A stretch of 64,000 bases of DNA from Medicago truncatula (Eukaryota > Streptophyta > Magnoliopsida > Fabales > Fabaceae): positions 52,928,494 to 52,992,493 of the forward strand of contig NC_053045.1 of assembly GCF_003473485.1 (NCBI RefSeq). The letters are read 5' to 3'. Position numbers and translations under genes: made by a program. Below the pieces are notes generated by a model. That model was not told where the DNA came from. It worked only from the letters and a program-made list of their open reading frames with translations, and searched no databases. Shown one piece after another: positions 48,517 through 58,858 of the stretch. Every line of letters begins with the position of its first letter. Positions within the stretch are counted from its first letter, which is position 1.

Positions 48517-51500
48517 TCATATGTCCAGTAAACATTCACCATCATCTTCAACATGCAGCTCTCCATTTCCTGAAGGTCCTTGCCAAATTTTTCCATTTGA
48601 ATCTGTTGCAAATTGACTTTGCTGAAGGAACTTCAAGTCCTTACTATCATGCTGCACTCTCCCAGTAATCTCCAAGCACAACCCCTTGCTTAAGCCTTTG
48701 TTTGATTGCTTACCTTTGCTTGCCTGCCTATCGTTCGCAGACTTCTTACTGAAGCCCAAATCCACAAAAACTGGCTGAATCTTAAGAGTTGGATTTGGTA
48801 TAATGCGGTTCACTTCCCTGACATCTGGTGCACGCAATATTCTATTGTCTGGCTGTGATTCTGAAACTTCATCTTGATTCAGAAGAACCTGAAAGATATA
48901 AATTAGAATCCAAAATGAGAAAACAGATGCTCTGCATAATACTTGGTTGCGGTAAACAAGCACACAGACAAATATATAAGCAACAATGGGGAAAAGTAAA
49001 GAGGAAGAAAGTATCTAAACTTCCTATTTTAGGTTACTGCTCTTAAACTATTGCATGGATTCACTATAGCTAATGGCATATCATATGTTTCTAAAAGGAC
49101 TGATTACATATTACATTCAAGACTTTCATTCAGTAAAAATCACAACCAATAATATGCAAAGCTGGTTATCAGTCTCTTTAAGATAATGCAAGTCATATCT
49201 CGATTCAACACAAATTGAACTCCATTGGTATAATCCCTTGTGTTTATCTATTTTGGGCATAAATCTCATTAAATCCCGATTCATTTTAATGAATCATATT
49301 ATTTTGCTGTCGCTTGTTTTTACTTAAAAATGTCATATTTTTTTTTTAGTAATGTATCGTACAATTCTGAATATCAATTTGATAACCATGGTACCATAAT
49401 ATACATCGGTATATCCCAGAAAAGTTCACACAAAAAGACAATTGATTCCAATCATGCAAGAAAATTCATGATGTAGCAAATTTAACTGGCAATTTTAGGC
49501 AATATCATATGGCTAAAATGGAAACCTTGCGGCCAACTAGATCAAAAGTCACGACAACTTTATTCCGTTTGGCTCGTTCAGCTTCTTCCATCTCCTCTTG
49601 TTTCTTTTTCAACAAGTCTTTCTCCTAAAGAAAGCAAATAAAATTGAATAAAATCAAAATATGATCATAAAAAGAATACCAGATGACAAGTTGCAAACAA
49701 AATAGAATACCTCCTTTGACAACCAAGTATTTGAATCAAGCTCGTAGTAGTCACTTTGGTCATCAATAACTGTTGTACGAGCTGCAGCATTTCGGTCATA
49801 GTCGACAAGCCTCTTTGCGTAAGCTTCAGCAGCAGCCTCAGTCTCTGACAACGGAGGCAAGCTTTCTTCCAGACCAGCATATGAGCTGCCTTCTTTCAAC
49901 ACAAGTGCACCACAGAAATTGCAAGGTCCCTCACCTTCTTGCTCACAAACAATTTTACCACAAGATAAACAATTGCTGACTAGGTTATGACGACGCGCTT
50001 GACAAGCGCATGGTCTTCCTTGCTGGAACACAATCGATCCTTTGGCTGCCTCAGCAAGTGAAATAGTTTTCCCAGCTTTCTTCTTTTTGGAACTCACTTG
50101 ATTTACTTTATGTGATGTTCTTGATTCACTACTTGTAGCTGGAATCTCACTTCCCTGACTACTTCCGACAGCAATCTTGTTGGGTTCTGCATGGTCACCA
50201 CGGACAGTCACCGTTTTCGGGGTCCTTTTCTTAGATCCACTAGTAGATGTCTCAACTGAAGGTGGCTTGACATAGGCATGTAATGTGGTAGTTGGAACAT
50301 TCGATTTGGTGCTGAATTCTGAGTGACCTCTCCGTCTTAAGTATTCTTCAATCACAGATTTCCCTACTTCCTGACCAATAATATTCTGCAGAAGAACACA
50401 TAAAAAATTTCGAGTCAAATGTTCCGTTTAGAGGTATCAGGATTCGATTCACCAGCACAACAAAGAATATGTTGCAACAAGGTCCACCACAAAAATTCAA
50501 ACATGAATACACAGTAAAGATATTCAAAACGTCAGTAAAGATATTCAAAAAGTCCATCCTTAAACGTCAATTTATGTCCTAAAAAACAATTACCGATTTA
50601 ATTATGAGGTACAAGTATGCCTAAGTTTTAAAGTTTGTTTACTGGGATGGAACTAAGAACCCAAAACAGGTCATCTCGTGTCCTTTAAAACAGGCCCAAC
50701 AAAGGACAACACGTAAATCAGGCCTAAATACAATCCTGGTCCAGATGAAGAATTCAAGTAACCGAGATAATGATAAGATCATATCTGGGTACCAATCCAA
50801 GCATCAAGGAAAAGCGTTCAAACCCTAATCAGATAAGGAGACACACTTATCAAGATACGAACTATGACGAATGTAAACTTTGGATGAAGACATCAACTCC
50901 AACCAATCCAAACACAATTATTGCAGCATCCCTCAGATCGCAGAACCACTATAAATAGGGGGTAAGCCCCCAAGTATGATCTCTTTATCAATTCTACTAA
51001 AAAACTGTTTTAACCACTGCCTTCCGTTGACATGCCTAAGAGCATCCACAATGGTAGTTCCCTAATAAGGACTCCTTAAACGGACCCCACGTGACACATC
51101 ACTTATTTATAATTTTGGCTTAATTACCTTTTTGGTCCTCTAACTATTTAATTGGTATCGGATTGGTCCTCTAACTAAAAATTGATTTATTTCGGTCCTC
51201 TAAGTTTCTCACCGTTACTACATTTAGTCATTTCTGTTAGTTTTATTCAAATAAATGTTAGGGTTTGTGTTATGTGGGTACCTGACCTCTGTTTCACACA
51301 TACATATGAACCATAACAGTTACCAATAATATCAGTCACTATTTAATCATAATACCTTAACAAGGCATAAGACCAAAATGATACTAATAAATAAAGTTAG
51401 AGGACCCACATAACACAAACCCTAACGTTTATTTGAACAAAACTAACAAAAAAGACTAAATGTAATAACAGTGAGAAACTTAGAGGACCGAAATAAATCA

Positions 51501-52491
51501 ATTTTCAGTTAGAGGATCAATCCGATACCAATTAAATAGTTAGAGGACCAAAAAGATAATTTAGCCTATAATTTTTTAATAAAAGTACCTATTAAGGACT
51601 CAATGACTCCAATGGCAATACACTAATAAGGACTCCAATGAAAAATACTTAAATATGTCCCACTATCTTTACATCATTAAACAAAAATAATTTACCTATT
51701 ACTCCTTTTTACAAGTGGGACCAAGTAGTACACATTTTATTACTCCTTTATGCAAGTGGGACCAAATAGTACACATTTTATTACTTTTTTAAAGGTGGGG
51801 CCGTTAGTTACCTAGGAGAGAGAGTCCTTATATAGTTGCCCGTTCTTTTAACGGGGACTCATTTTTTCTTCCTCCAATGGAGGGTCCTTAACGGGGAGTG
51901 GTCCTTGTTAAGTAAGGACCCCCATTGGAGATGCTCTAAGTACCCCTCACATTGGAGGGACAGCACCACGAGCGCACCTAAGGACGAAGGGTCCATCACT
52001 AATCAGGTCATAAGTTCTGTGCTCCCATTCAGAAACATTTTCCAACAAGCCAAAGAATTTATGAATTTGATTTGTGAATCTCAAAGTTATGAGCAAAACA
52101 TTATGTAAACCAGAAACAAGAATCATGCAGTAAAGTAGACTGGACTCATGAATCTAACTAACTAACTAACAGATTCCAGATTAAGAATAAAACAAACTAT
52201 AAAGATAAATTGATTAAATTCCACTAAATATAATTCGTTGTAATTGTTAATTGATACCACTACTTCAATTTCATATACTAACTCAATAATTCACAAAAAA
52301 AAAAAAAAAGAGAAGAAGAAAAGGGAAACGAGAGTTACATCAAGATACTCTTTAGCATCTCGTGGCTGCGCAAGATCACAGTAAGAAACAAGCCCTTTTA
52401 TAATCTCTTCATCCAAACCTAATCCCAAACCCGTCTCGATCTTCGCGCACAACTCCACCAACGCCTTCTCCAGCCACTGCCCCGCCGTTTC

Positions 52492-52494
<3 letters not shown>
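48517..52494 (-). CDS. ASC-1/TRIP4-like coactivator with C2HC5 zinc finger
   Basis: Four exons on the minus strand: 52494-52339, 50385-49711, 49624-49526 and 48888-48517; introns are GT..AG, all phase 0, product 433 aa. The N-terminal helical part (METAGQWLEKALVELCAKIE ... RDAKEYLD) continues into NIIGQEVGKSVIEEYLRRRG. A Ser/Lys-rich linker precedes the C2HC5-type zinc finger with Cys at about 178, 180, 191, 194, 199, 207 and 210 (CACQ..., NCLSCGKIVC, PCNFCG). A charged coiled coil follows (LLKKKQEEMEEAERAKRNK) and then a conserved C-terminal half with ILRAPDVREVNR. Animal ASC-1 is a transcription coactivator and part of a ribosome-rescue complex; plant roles are less clear. Matches in recall the single-copy Arabidopsis protein At3g47610. 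Intron 1 (1,953 bp) hosts nested transposons. Confidence 0.93.
51040..51936. mobile_element. TAA-flanked TIR element (PIF/Harbinger-like), interrupted
   Basis: Left end GAGCATCCACAATGG and right end (reverse complement) GAGCATCTCCAATGG are inverted, and TAA lies outside each (51037-51039, 51937-51939). Inner blocks such as GGACCC and AAGTGGGACCAA...TAGTACACATTTTATTACT repeat within it. It is interrupted at 51117 by the Mutator-like MITE. A 3-bp TAA duplication suits PIF/Harbinger (inference). Sits in intron 1 of the ASC-1 gene. Confidence 0.75.
51117..51566 (-). mobile_element. Fold-back Mutator-like MITE, copy 2 (nested)
   Basis: GGCTTAATTACCTTTTTGGT and the inverted GGCTAAATTATCTTTTTGGT bound a 450-bp element; TATAATTTT at 51108-51116 and 51567-51575 is a perfect 9-bp target duplication. 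Its centre (from GGGTTTGTGTTATGTGG to TAACAGTTACC) is the reverse complement of that in copy 1 at 17234-17652, so the two copies lie in opposite orientation. Copy 2 keeps an inner arm segment (CACATAACACAAACCCTAAC) that copy 1 lacks. Inserted within the TAA-flanked element. Confidence 0.9.

Positions 52495-52495
<1 letters not shown>

Positions 52496-52531
<36 letters not shown>
52496..52531. repeat. (CT)18 microsatellite at the ASC-1 start
   Basis: Runs directly up to the ASC-1 initiation codon (52494-52492); read on the minus strand it is (GA)n. An upstream in-frame AUG at 52542 would read through it as alternating Arg-Glu. Confidence 0.95.
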
Positions 52532-52535
<4 letters not shown>

Positions 52536-52645
52536 AAAACAACTCACTAATTTCAATTCCCTAATTGACATGCCACGTACTCTCCAATGGGTCCTACTTT
52601 TTTATGACGTGGCAATCACATTCCACAACTAGAAACAAAACGCTT

Positions 52646-54252
52646 GAGTGAATCATCAACTTCGTCCCTGAATTTTTACGGGTCGGCCAACTTCGTCCCT
52701 CAATTATGCGAAATATCAATTTAATCCCTGAGTTTGTTAAATGTCAATCAAGTTAGTCCTTCAGTTCAAACGGAGCGTTAACGGGGCTGACGTGGCCGTT
52801 AACCTCTCACATGTCAGACGCCACGTAGGCAGAGACTAATTTGGCCGATAATGACCTAAATTTTCAAGGACTAAGTTGATTGAATTTCAGGAAATTGCTT
52901 TTCTTCCCCAACGGCTCTCTTCCTTCTCCTACGACTATTTCTTCCCCAAATATATAAAATTGGAATCCTAATTTTACAATGTGTAATCTACACTCCAAAA
53001 TCTTCAAATTTTCTTCCAATAATTAAGGGTCACGTTCTTCCCCAAATCAAAAAATTGCAAACCCTAATTTTTTTTAATTGAATCTGAAAACCAAAATCTG
53101 CAAAATTCATTCAAGCAAAACTGTTGAAATTGAATCTAAAATGATGGGAGGTGGTCATATGGGCAAAAAGAGCTATCAAAGTCAAGTTTCATCTTCATCC
53201 TCCATGTTTAATGGTGATGTGACAGTGCTTGAATGTTATGTGGGTTGATGAAGCTGAAGAATTAGGTTACTTTAAAAACAATGGAATTTGTGCTGCTCAT
53301 GGAAGAAAGACAAGAATGATGGAGAAGGTTCAGTCCATGCTTAAGGCTAAGGAAAGTGGCAATGACGAGGTTTGGAGGGCAAGGTTGATGGAAAGTGAGC
53401 TTAGGGTGATTAAGTTTATGATAGTTATAATCTGCTTGTTTGAGTTTTGCAACATGTTAATGTATATTTCTAAAGTTGTGTAGAGTTGTAATGATTTTAC
53501 CATGAAAAGAGGTTGAAGATGAATGAAATGTTGCATATCTGTTATAATTTTACCATCAGATTAGTCCATGAATTATTTGTGTTACTATCAAATCGATCCC
53601 TGAATTATTTTAAAAACCATAAAAAAAAAGTCCCTAAATTATATTAACAGAAAACAAGTTGATCCTTGAGGCATAAATTTGCAGAACAACATAAAAAAGG
53701 CAGTAGATACCAATCAAAATAGTAATAAGTCATAACTAATTGATAAAAACATGAAAACGAAAATCATAAAAACGGAAAAAATATAGGCGAAAACGAACGG
53801 AGAAAAAGGAGAAGAAGATGAACGAAGTTACCTTCAAAACAGACGAAATCTTCCTTCAAAAATGCAATCTTGATCGCCGGAGAGGATGATGATCTTGGAG
53901 AAGTGAAAATGGAGGGAAGAAGAACAGACAGGGACTTAGTTGATGTGTTCTGTATGAAATATGAGGATGTATGGTAATGGCAAACATAGGGGTAAAAAAG
54001 GAATTGCAGAAAAATGAAGTTAAAAAAGTGAAAATTGAAATTTTCGTATTTTCCATCAATTTAGTCCCTGTACACATGACTTTCTTTTTCCCACGTGTAC
54101 AAGCCAACACAGCACACTAACGGACCTTTTGGATGGAGGGACGAAATTGATGGACGTCAAACAAATTCAGGGACTATTTTGATATTTCGTTAAATTTGGG
54201 GACGAATTTGGCCGACCCCTGAAAATTTAGGGATGAAATTGATAGTACACTC
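52646..54252. mobile_element. TIR transposon, member 2 of the GAGTGAAT family
   Basis: Left GAGTGAATCATCAACTTCGT and right (reverse complement) GAGTGTACTATCAATTTCAT open inverted ends about 130 bp long. CAAAACGCTT at 52636-52645 and 54253-54262 is a perfect 10-bp target duplication. The 1,607-bp body has a coding relic on the plus strand near the left end (53141-53482). Its right part, read on the minus strand, matches the left leader region of member 1 (32256-34034). So the family has two gene starts facing inward from the two ends. Confidence 0.88.
53141..53482 (+). pseudogene. Small-protein relic, GRF-zinc-finger-like layout
   Basis: From the ATG at 53141 the frame reads MMGGGHMGKKSYQSQVSSSS and stops at 53249. 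An overlapping frame then gives MWVDEAEELGYFKNN, a basic/coiled section (RKTRMMEKVQSMLKAKE) and a hydrophobic C-terminal segment (FMIVIICLFEFCNMLMYI), ending at 53482. Plant small GRF-type proteins have this order: Ser-rich start, C-x-CG...GRRFYGC zinc core, WVDE, coiled coil, C-terminal membrane segment. The zinc core is missing here, replaced by the frame break, so the copy looks internally deleted. Family identity is inference. Confidence 0.4.
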
Positions 54253-54353
54253 CAAAACGCTTCGTTTGGTTTAATTTCCTTTTTCATTTTTCAAACATTG
54301 CAAAAACCCGCACAAGAACCTGAAACCTTGTTGTAGTTGTTTATGTTCTTAGA

Positions 54354-56708
54354 ATGAATCGTGCGTTGCTTCCAAAACATGTTGCAGCTGTAGTGAAAGT
54401 ACAAAATGATCCACTAAAAGCATTAGAAATCTTCAACTCATCAAAAAACGAACAAGGATTCAAACACACTCTCTTCACCTACAAATCCATGCTTCAAAAA
54501 CTTGGCTTCCATGGTAAATTCAACGAGATGGAGAATCTTCTCTCTGAAATGAGATCAAATCTCGATAACACATTGTTAGAAGGAGTTTACGTTGAAGCCA
54601 TGAGATTCTACGGAAGAAAAGGAAAAATTCAAGAAGCTGTTGATACATTTGAACGCATGGATTTATTCAACTGTGACCCATCTGTTTATTCTTATAATGC
54701 TATTATGAATATTCTTGTTGAGTTTGGTTATTTTAATCAAGCTCATAAGGTTTATATGAGGATGAAAGATAAAAAGGTTGAATCAGATGTGTATACTTAT
54801 ACTATAAGGATTAAGAGTTTTTGTAGAACGGGTAGGCCTTATGCTGCTTTGAGGCTGCTTCGGAATATGCCGGTGCTGGGTTGTTTTTCAAATGCTGTTG
54901 CTTATTGTACTGTTGTTACAGGGTTTTATGAATTTGGTGATAATGATCGAGCTCGCGAGTTGTTTGATGAAATGCTTGAGTGTTGTTTGTGTCCTGATGT
55001 TACTACTTTTAATAAGCTTGTTCATGCGTTGTGTAAGAAAGGTTTTGTTTTGGAAAGTGAGAGGCTTTTTGATAAGGTTTTGAAGAGAGGGGTTTGTCCG
55101 AATTTGTTTACTTTTAATATCTTTATACAAGGTCTTTGTAAGGAGGGTTCGCTTGATAGGGCTGTTAGGTTGTTGGGCTGTGTTTCGAGGGAAGGATTGA
55201 GGCCGGATGTTGTTACGTATAATACAGTTATATGTGGGTTGTGTAGGAAGTCACGGGTTGTTGAAGCGGAGGAATGCTTACATAAAATGGTTAATGGTGG
55301 ATTTGAGCCGAATGATTTTACTTATAATAGTATTATTGATGGATACTGTAAAAAGGGGATGGTAGTGGATGCAAATAGGATTCTGAAAGATGCGGTTTTC
55401 AAGGGTTTTAAGCCAGACGAGTTTACCTATTGTTCCTTAGTTAATGGTTTTTGCCAGGATGGTGACCCTGATCAGGCTATGGCTGTCTTTAAGGATGGGC
55501 TAGGAAAAGGTTTAAGGCCGAGCATTATTGTTTACAATACCTTGATTAAAGGGTTATGTCAGCAAGGTCTGATTTTGCCGGCTTTGCAATTGATGAATGA
55601 GATGGCAGAAAAGGGTTGTAAACCTGATATATGGACTTATAATTTAATTATAAATGGCCTGTGCAAGATGGGTTGTTTATCTGATGCTAATCATCTTATT
55701 GGTGATGCTATAACCAAAGGATGCATCCCAGACATATTTACATACAACACTTTGGTTGACGGCTATTGCAGACAGTTGAAGTTAGACAGTGCAATTGAGT
55801 TGGTAAACAGAATGTGGAGTCAAGGTATGACTCCTGATGTTATCACATATAACACTTTGTTGAATGGACTGTGCAAAACTGCAAAGTCCGAAGAAGTAAT
55901 GGAGATTTTCAAGGCGATGACGGAGAAAGGATGTGCTCCAAACATAATTACATATAACACTATCATAGAAAGCCTTTGCAATTCTAAGAAAGTAAATGAA
56001 GCTGTTGATTTGCTTGGGGAAATGAAAAGCAAGGGCTTGACACCCGATGTTGTTAGTTTTGGCACATTAATCACAGGTTTCTGCAAGGTTGGGGATCTTG
56101 ATGGTGCTTATGGGTTATTTAGAGGGATGGAGAAACAATATGATGTTTCTCATACGACGGCAACCTATAACATCATAATTAGTGCATTTTCTGAACAGCT
56201 CAATATGAAAATGGCACTAAGACTCTTCTCGGAGATGAAGAAAAATGGTTGTGACCCTGACAACTATACTTACCGGGTCTTAATTGATGGCTTTTGCAAA
56301 ACAGGAAATGTTAATCAAGGATACAAATTTCTATTGGAAAATATTGAAAAAGGATTTATTCCATCTCTGACAACATTTGGTCGGGTTTTAAATTGTCTTT
56401 GCGTGGAGCACAAGGTTCAAGAAGCAGTTGGTATCATCCACCTTATGGTACAGAAGGACATTGTCCCAGATACTGTAAATACAATTTTTGAAGCTGATAA
56501 AAAGGTGGTAGCAGCACCTAAGATTGTTGTAGAACATTTGTTGAAAAAGGGTCATATAACTTATCATGCCTACGAATTCTTGTATGATGGTGTTAGAGAT
56601 AAAAAGATACTTAAGAAAAAACATCCAAACTGGAATTCTCTTCGCCGTGAGCCCAGGTCATCAGCTGCTGATTATAAGACAATATCTTTAGAAAATGATG
56701 ATTCCTGA
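54354..56708 (+). CDS. P-class PPR protein, At1g74580-like
   Basis: Intronless frame of 784 aa. It is a chain of 35-residue pentatricopeptide repeats of the P class from about residue 40 to 700, each with the pattern VTYNTLIxGLCKxG...A..L..EM...G..PD (for example PDVITYNTLLNGLCKTAKSE). There is no E or DYW extension. The start MNRALLPKHVAAVVKVQNDP and the C-terminal blocks (VDKK-like DKKVVAAPKIVVEHLLKKGH, then VRDKKILKKK) match Arabidopsis At1g74580, giving a clear orthologue in recall. Such proteins bind organellar RNA sequence-specifically for processing, splicing or stability; the start is compatible with mitochondrial import, but targeting is not proven by sequence. The target RNA is unknown. 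Lies head-to-head with the ASC-1 gene and tandem with the next PPR gene 2.15 kb downstream. Confidence 0.96.
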   Translation: MNRALLPKHVAAVVKVQNDPLKALEIFNSSKNEQGFKHTLFTYKSMLQKLGFHGKFNEMENLLSEMRSNLDNTLLEGVYVEAMRFYGRKGKIQEAVDTFERMDLFNCDPSVYSYNAIMNILVEFGYFNQAHKVYMRMKDKKVESDVYTYTIRIKSFCRTGRPYAALRLLRNMPVLGCFSNAVAYCTVVTGFYEFGDNDRARELFDEMLECCLCPDVTTFNKLVHALCKKGFVLESERLFDKVLKRGVCPNLFTFNIFIQGLCKEGSLDRAVRLLGCVSREGLRPDVVTYNTVICGLCRKSRVVEAEECLHKMVNGGFEPNDFTYNSIIDGYCKKGMVVDANRILKDAVFKGFKPDEFTYCSLVNGFCQDGDPDQAMAVFKDGLGKGLRPSIIVYNTLIKGLCQQGLILPALQLMNEMAEKGCKPDIWTYNLIINGLCKMGCLSDANHLIGDAITKGCIPDIFTYNTLVDGYCRQLKLDSAIELVNRMWSQGMTPDVITYNTLLNGLCKTAKSEEVMEIFKAMTEKGCAPNIITYNTIIESLCNSKKVNEAVDLLGEMKSKGLTPDVVSFGTLITGFCKVGDLDGAYGLFRGMEKQYDVSHTTATYNIIISAFSEQLNMKMALRLFSEMKKNGCDPDNYTYRVLIDGFCKTGNVNQGYKFLLENIEKGFIPSLTTFGRVLNCLCVEHKVQEAVGIIHLMVQKDIVPDTVNTIFEADKKVVAAPKIVVEHLLKKGHITYHAYEFLYDGVRDKKILKKKHPNWNSLRREPRSSAADYKTISLENDDS

Positions 56709-58251
56709 TCCTATGCTTGTGTCCAACTTCCAAGGACATTCTTTGCTTCCAGCAGACACCTTTAATAATGGTGAGTTCTATGGCTTTCAAACATGGATGA
56801 CTTCTTACGCAGTTCTTTATTTGATTTCTGACTTTACTGCCAGACTGCAGGCCATGCTTAGATTTTTTTTTGTGCTGATACTATGTTTGGTTCCTGTTTC
56901 CAAGGATGTTTGGTGCTTCTGGTAGACACCTATTCTGGTGAATTGCATGAACTTTTGAACAAGAAGAGTTTATTGTCAGCTAGTGTAGGTTTGTCAGCAG
57001 GATGGGTGCTTTCAAGCCCAATGTTGTCAAGATCACATTGAAGTCTTCAAGCCTATCAACTGTAGTATGCTATTTTTTTCTTCTTCTTGTGAATGTGTCA
57101 ATAATGATTTTCTTTTCATGTAACACAAAATATTAATTTTCAGGACAAAGGTGTGCAAATTGCAATTTGCAACAGAATGCTACATGTGTTTTATGTAAAG
57201 AATTAAGAAGATTATGGCGCCACCCATACTTAAGTCTTCACACAGAAGAAAGAAAGATAGGTGCTAATTTCATAGCATTCAATTTTGATTTATATAGCAT
57301 GAACATTGCAAATATAATTTGTACTTATGTATAACTAAGGTAAGCTTCTTTCAAGTTCTTATGAGATGTCTTGTATGTAGTTCATGGGTATGGTGATAGA
57401 ATATAAATTTTGACATGAGGAGCGTAACTGTTTATCTTGTTGGCTATAGTATCAAGGGTTTTCTAATAAAATTACTGCTTTTCTAATAAAAATTACCCTC
57501 CCTATTAATTTATAGCCTTAAATTTTCTCATTGATTTTTATCTTTTTCCTGCTGGCAGGTTTACTCCCCATAGTACAGAACCCAGAATTCTTTTTCTTCA
57601 GGGATATCCAACCAAATTTGCATCATCTTGATGTCAAAATGATAATGCTTTTGCATACTTGCAAGCAAAACGTGATGTGCATCGACTTGATGCCAAAACA
57701 TGCTACTTCTTTGAGATTGCTAAGAAGGTTCTGAATATTCATAAAGAGCAGGCATCAAGAAGCTAACAAGACGTGGCTCTTTCTTTTTATTTGTAACTGG
57801 TGGAAACTCACATGTATACTCTTATGATATGTATTTAGTAGTTATTTAATTAAAGTAGTTCTTGTCTACACTATTTATGATTTAGTTGATCATCTACTTT
57901 CCTGCACCATTAGAGAAGTGGATTAACCATGAAAGGGAGAAACAAAAGATACTAATCTTTAGTTTCTGGCCTGATAATTAGCAGGAACTTTCCCCCCTTT
58001 TTGTCTTTCTTCTACTGTACGTTATAAAGTATAATGATATTAATTAATAATTATAAAACATGGATGTTAGCAAGAATGATTTTTAAAACATAAAATTTCA
58101 TAGAAAATGAACTATTTCCTAGCCTAAATAATTTATATATTTTTCCACGTTTAAAATGTTATAACTATTTCATATCTTAAATCAAGAAAGAAAATAAGAA
58201 TTGAAATGTTTTAGATGCTATCTTTATTTTTTTTTGTATACAAGAAAATAA
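56709..58251. other. PPR 3' flank with a coding-like relic
   Basis: Probably the 3' UTR of the first PPR gene for several hundred bases, possibly spliced (TTTTCAG near 57143 and CTGGCAG near 57559 look like acceptors). A coding-like tail at 57632-57766 is listed separately. The remainder is AT-rich. Confidence 0.4.
57632..57766 (+). pseudogene. Orphan coding-like C-terminal fragment
   Basis: The frame from 57641 reads DNAFAYLQAKRDVHRLDAKT then CYFFEIAKKVLNIHKEQASR, ending with S and TAA at 57764. Its amphipathic, charged composition looks like real protein rather than noise. A stop (57629) lies just upstream, there is no AUG, and no splice path restores a longer frame. It may be the last exon of a lost gene. 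The family is not recognised. Confidence 0.3.
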
Positions 58252-58658
58252 GGCAAATTCTATGGTACACCCAATAAATTTGGGTGTATTGGTACACCAA
58301 GTCATAAAATTAATAATAAATGAGTTGTTTTTTTAAGAAAAATAATTATTTTCTATCATTGACAACTAAGATAATTAAATTTTATATACCAAAAGTTTCG
58401 ACGAAATAAAATTTAATTTTTAAGAATTTTTATTACTCATAACAATGAATATTGATTATTTTTTATGACAAAATGTAAATTTTGTAATATGATCCTTATA
58501 AACAATGAAATGATGATTTTTTTTATGAAATGATGTTTTCTAAAATATAAATATTGACAAATACCTTTTTATTTCATTAAAGTGATCTTTAATTTATATA
58601 TTTTGTGAAACAAGAGTACCGGTACACTCAAAATTGTGAGTGTACCATAGAAGTTCCC
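58252..58658. mobile_element. MITE with hairpin-bearing termini, complete copy
   Basis: Ends GGCAAATTCTATGGTACAC and (reverse complement) GGGAACTTCTATGGTACAC are inverted. Just inside, each end has its own palindrome: TACACCCAA...TTTGGGTGTA on the left and TACACTCA...TGAGTGTA on the right. AGAAAATAA at 58243-58251 and 58659-58667 is a perfect 9-bp target duplication. The 407-bp body is AT-rich and non-coding. Lies about 200 bp upstream of the DYW-PPR start, within its promoter. A truncated relative is at 16830-17170. Confidence 0.85.
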
Positions 58659-58858
58659 AGAAAATAAACTAATAATGACACTATTGATATTTCAATTATC
58701 ACTTCTTTTTTGAGGTGTTCAATTATCACTTAATATGTCTGACCAACCCTTTGATTTTTTATTTATTTTTTTCTCTCCACAGAGGAGGAGCTGGAAGATG
58801 CGATGCATTGTTTCAAAATAGTGGCGGGGGAGGAAGAAGTAACTAACTACTTTGAATT

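Larger units (their letters stand above)
52495..54353. promoter_or_regulatory. Divergent ASC-1 / PPR intergenic region
   Basis: The ASC-1 start (minus) and the PPR start (plus) are divergent. Without the 1,607-bp transposon and its duplicated 10 bp, the two start codons would be only about 242 bp apart, so leaders and promoters were probably shared or abutting before the insertion. Confidence 0.6.
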
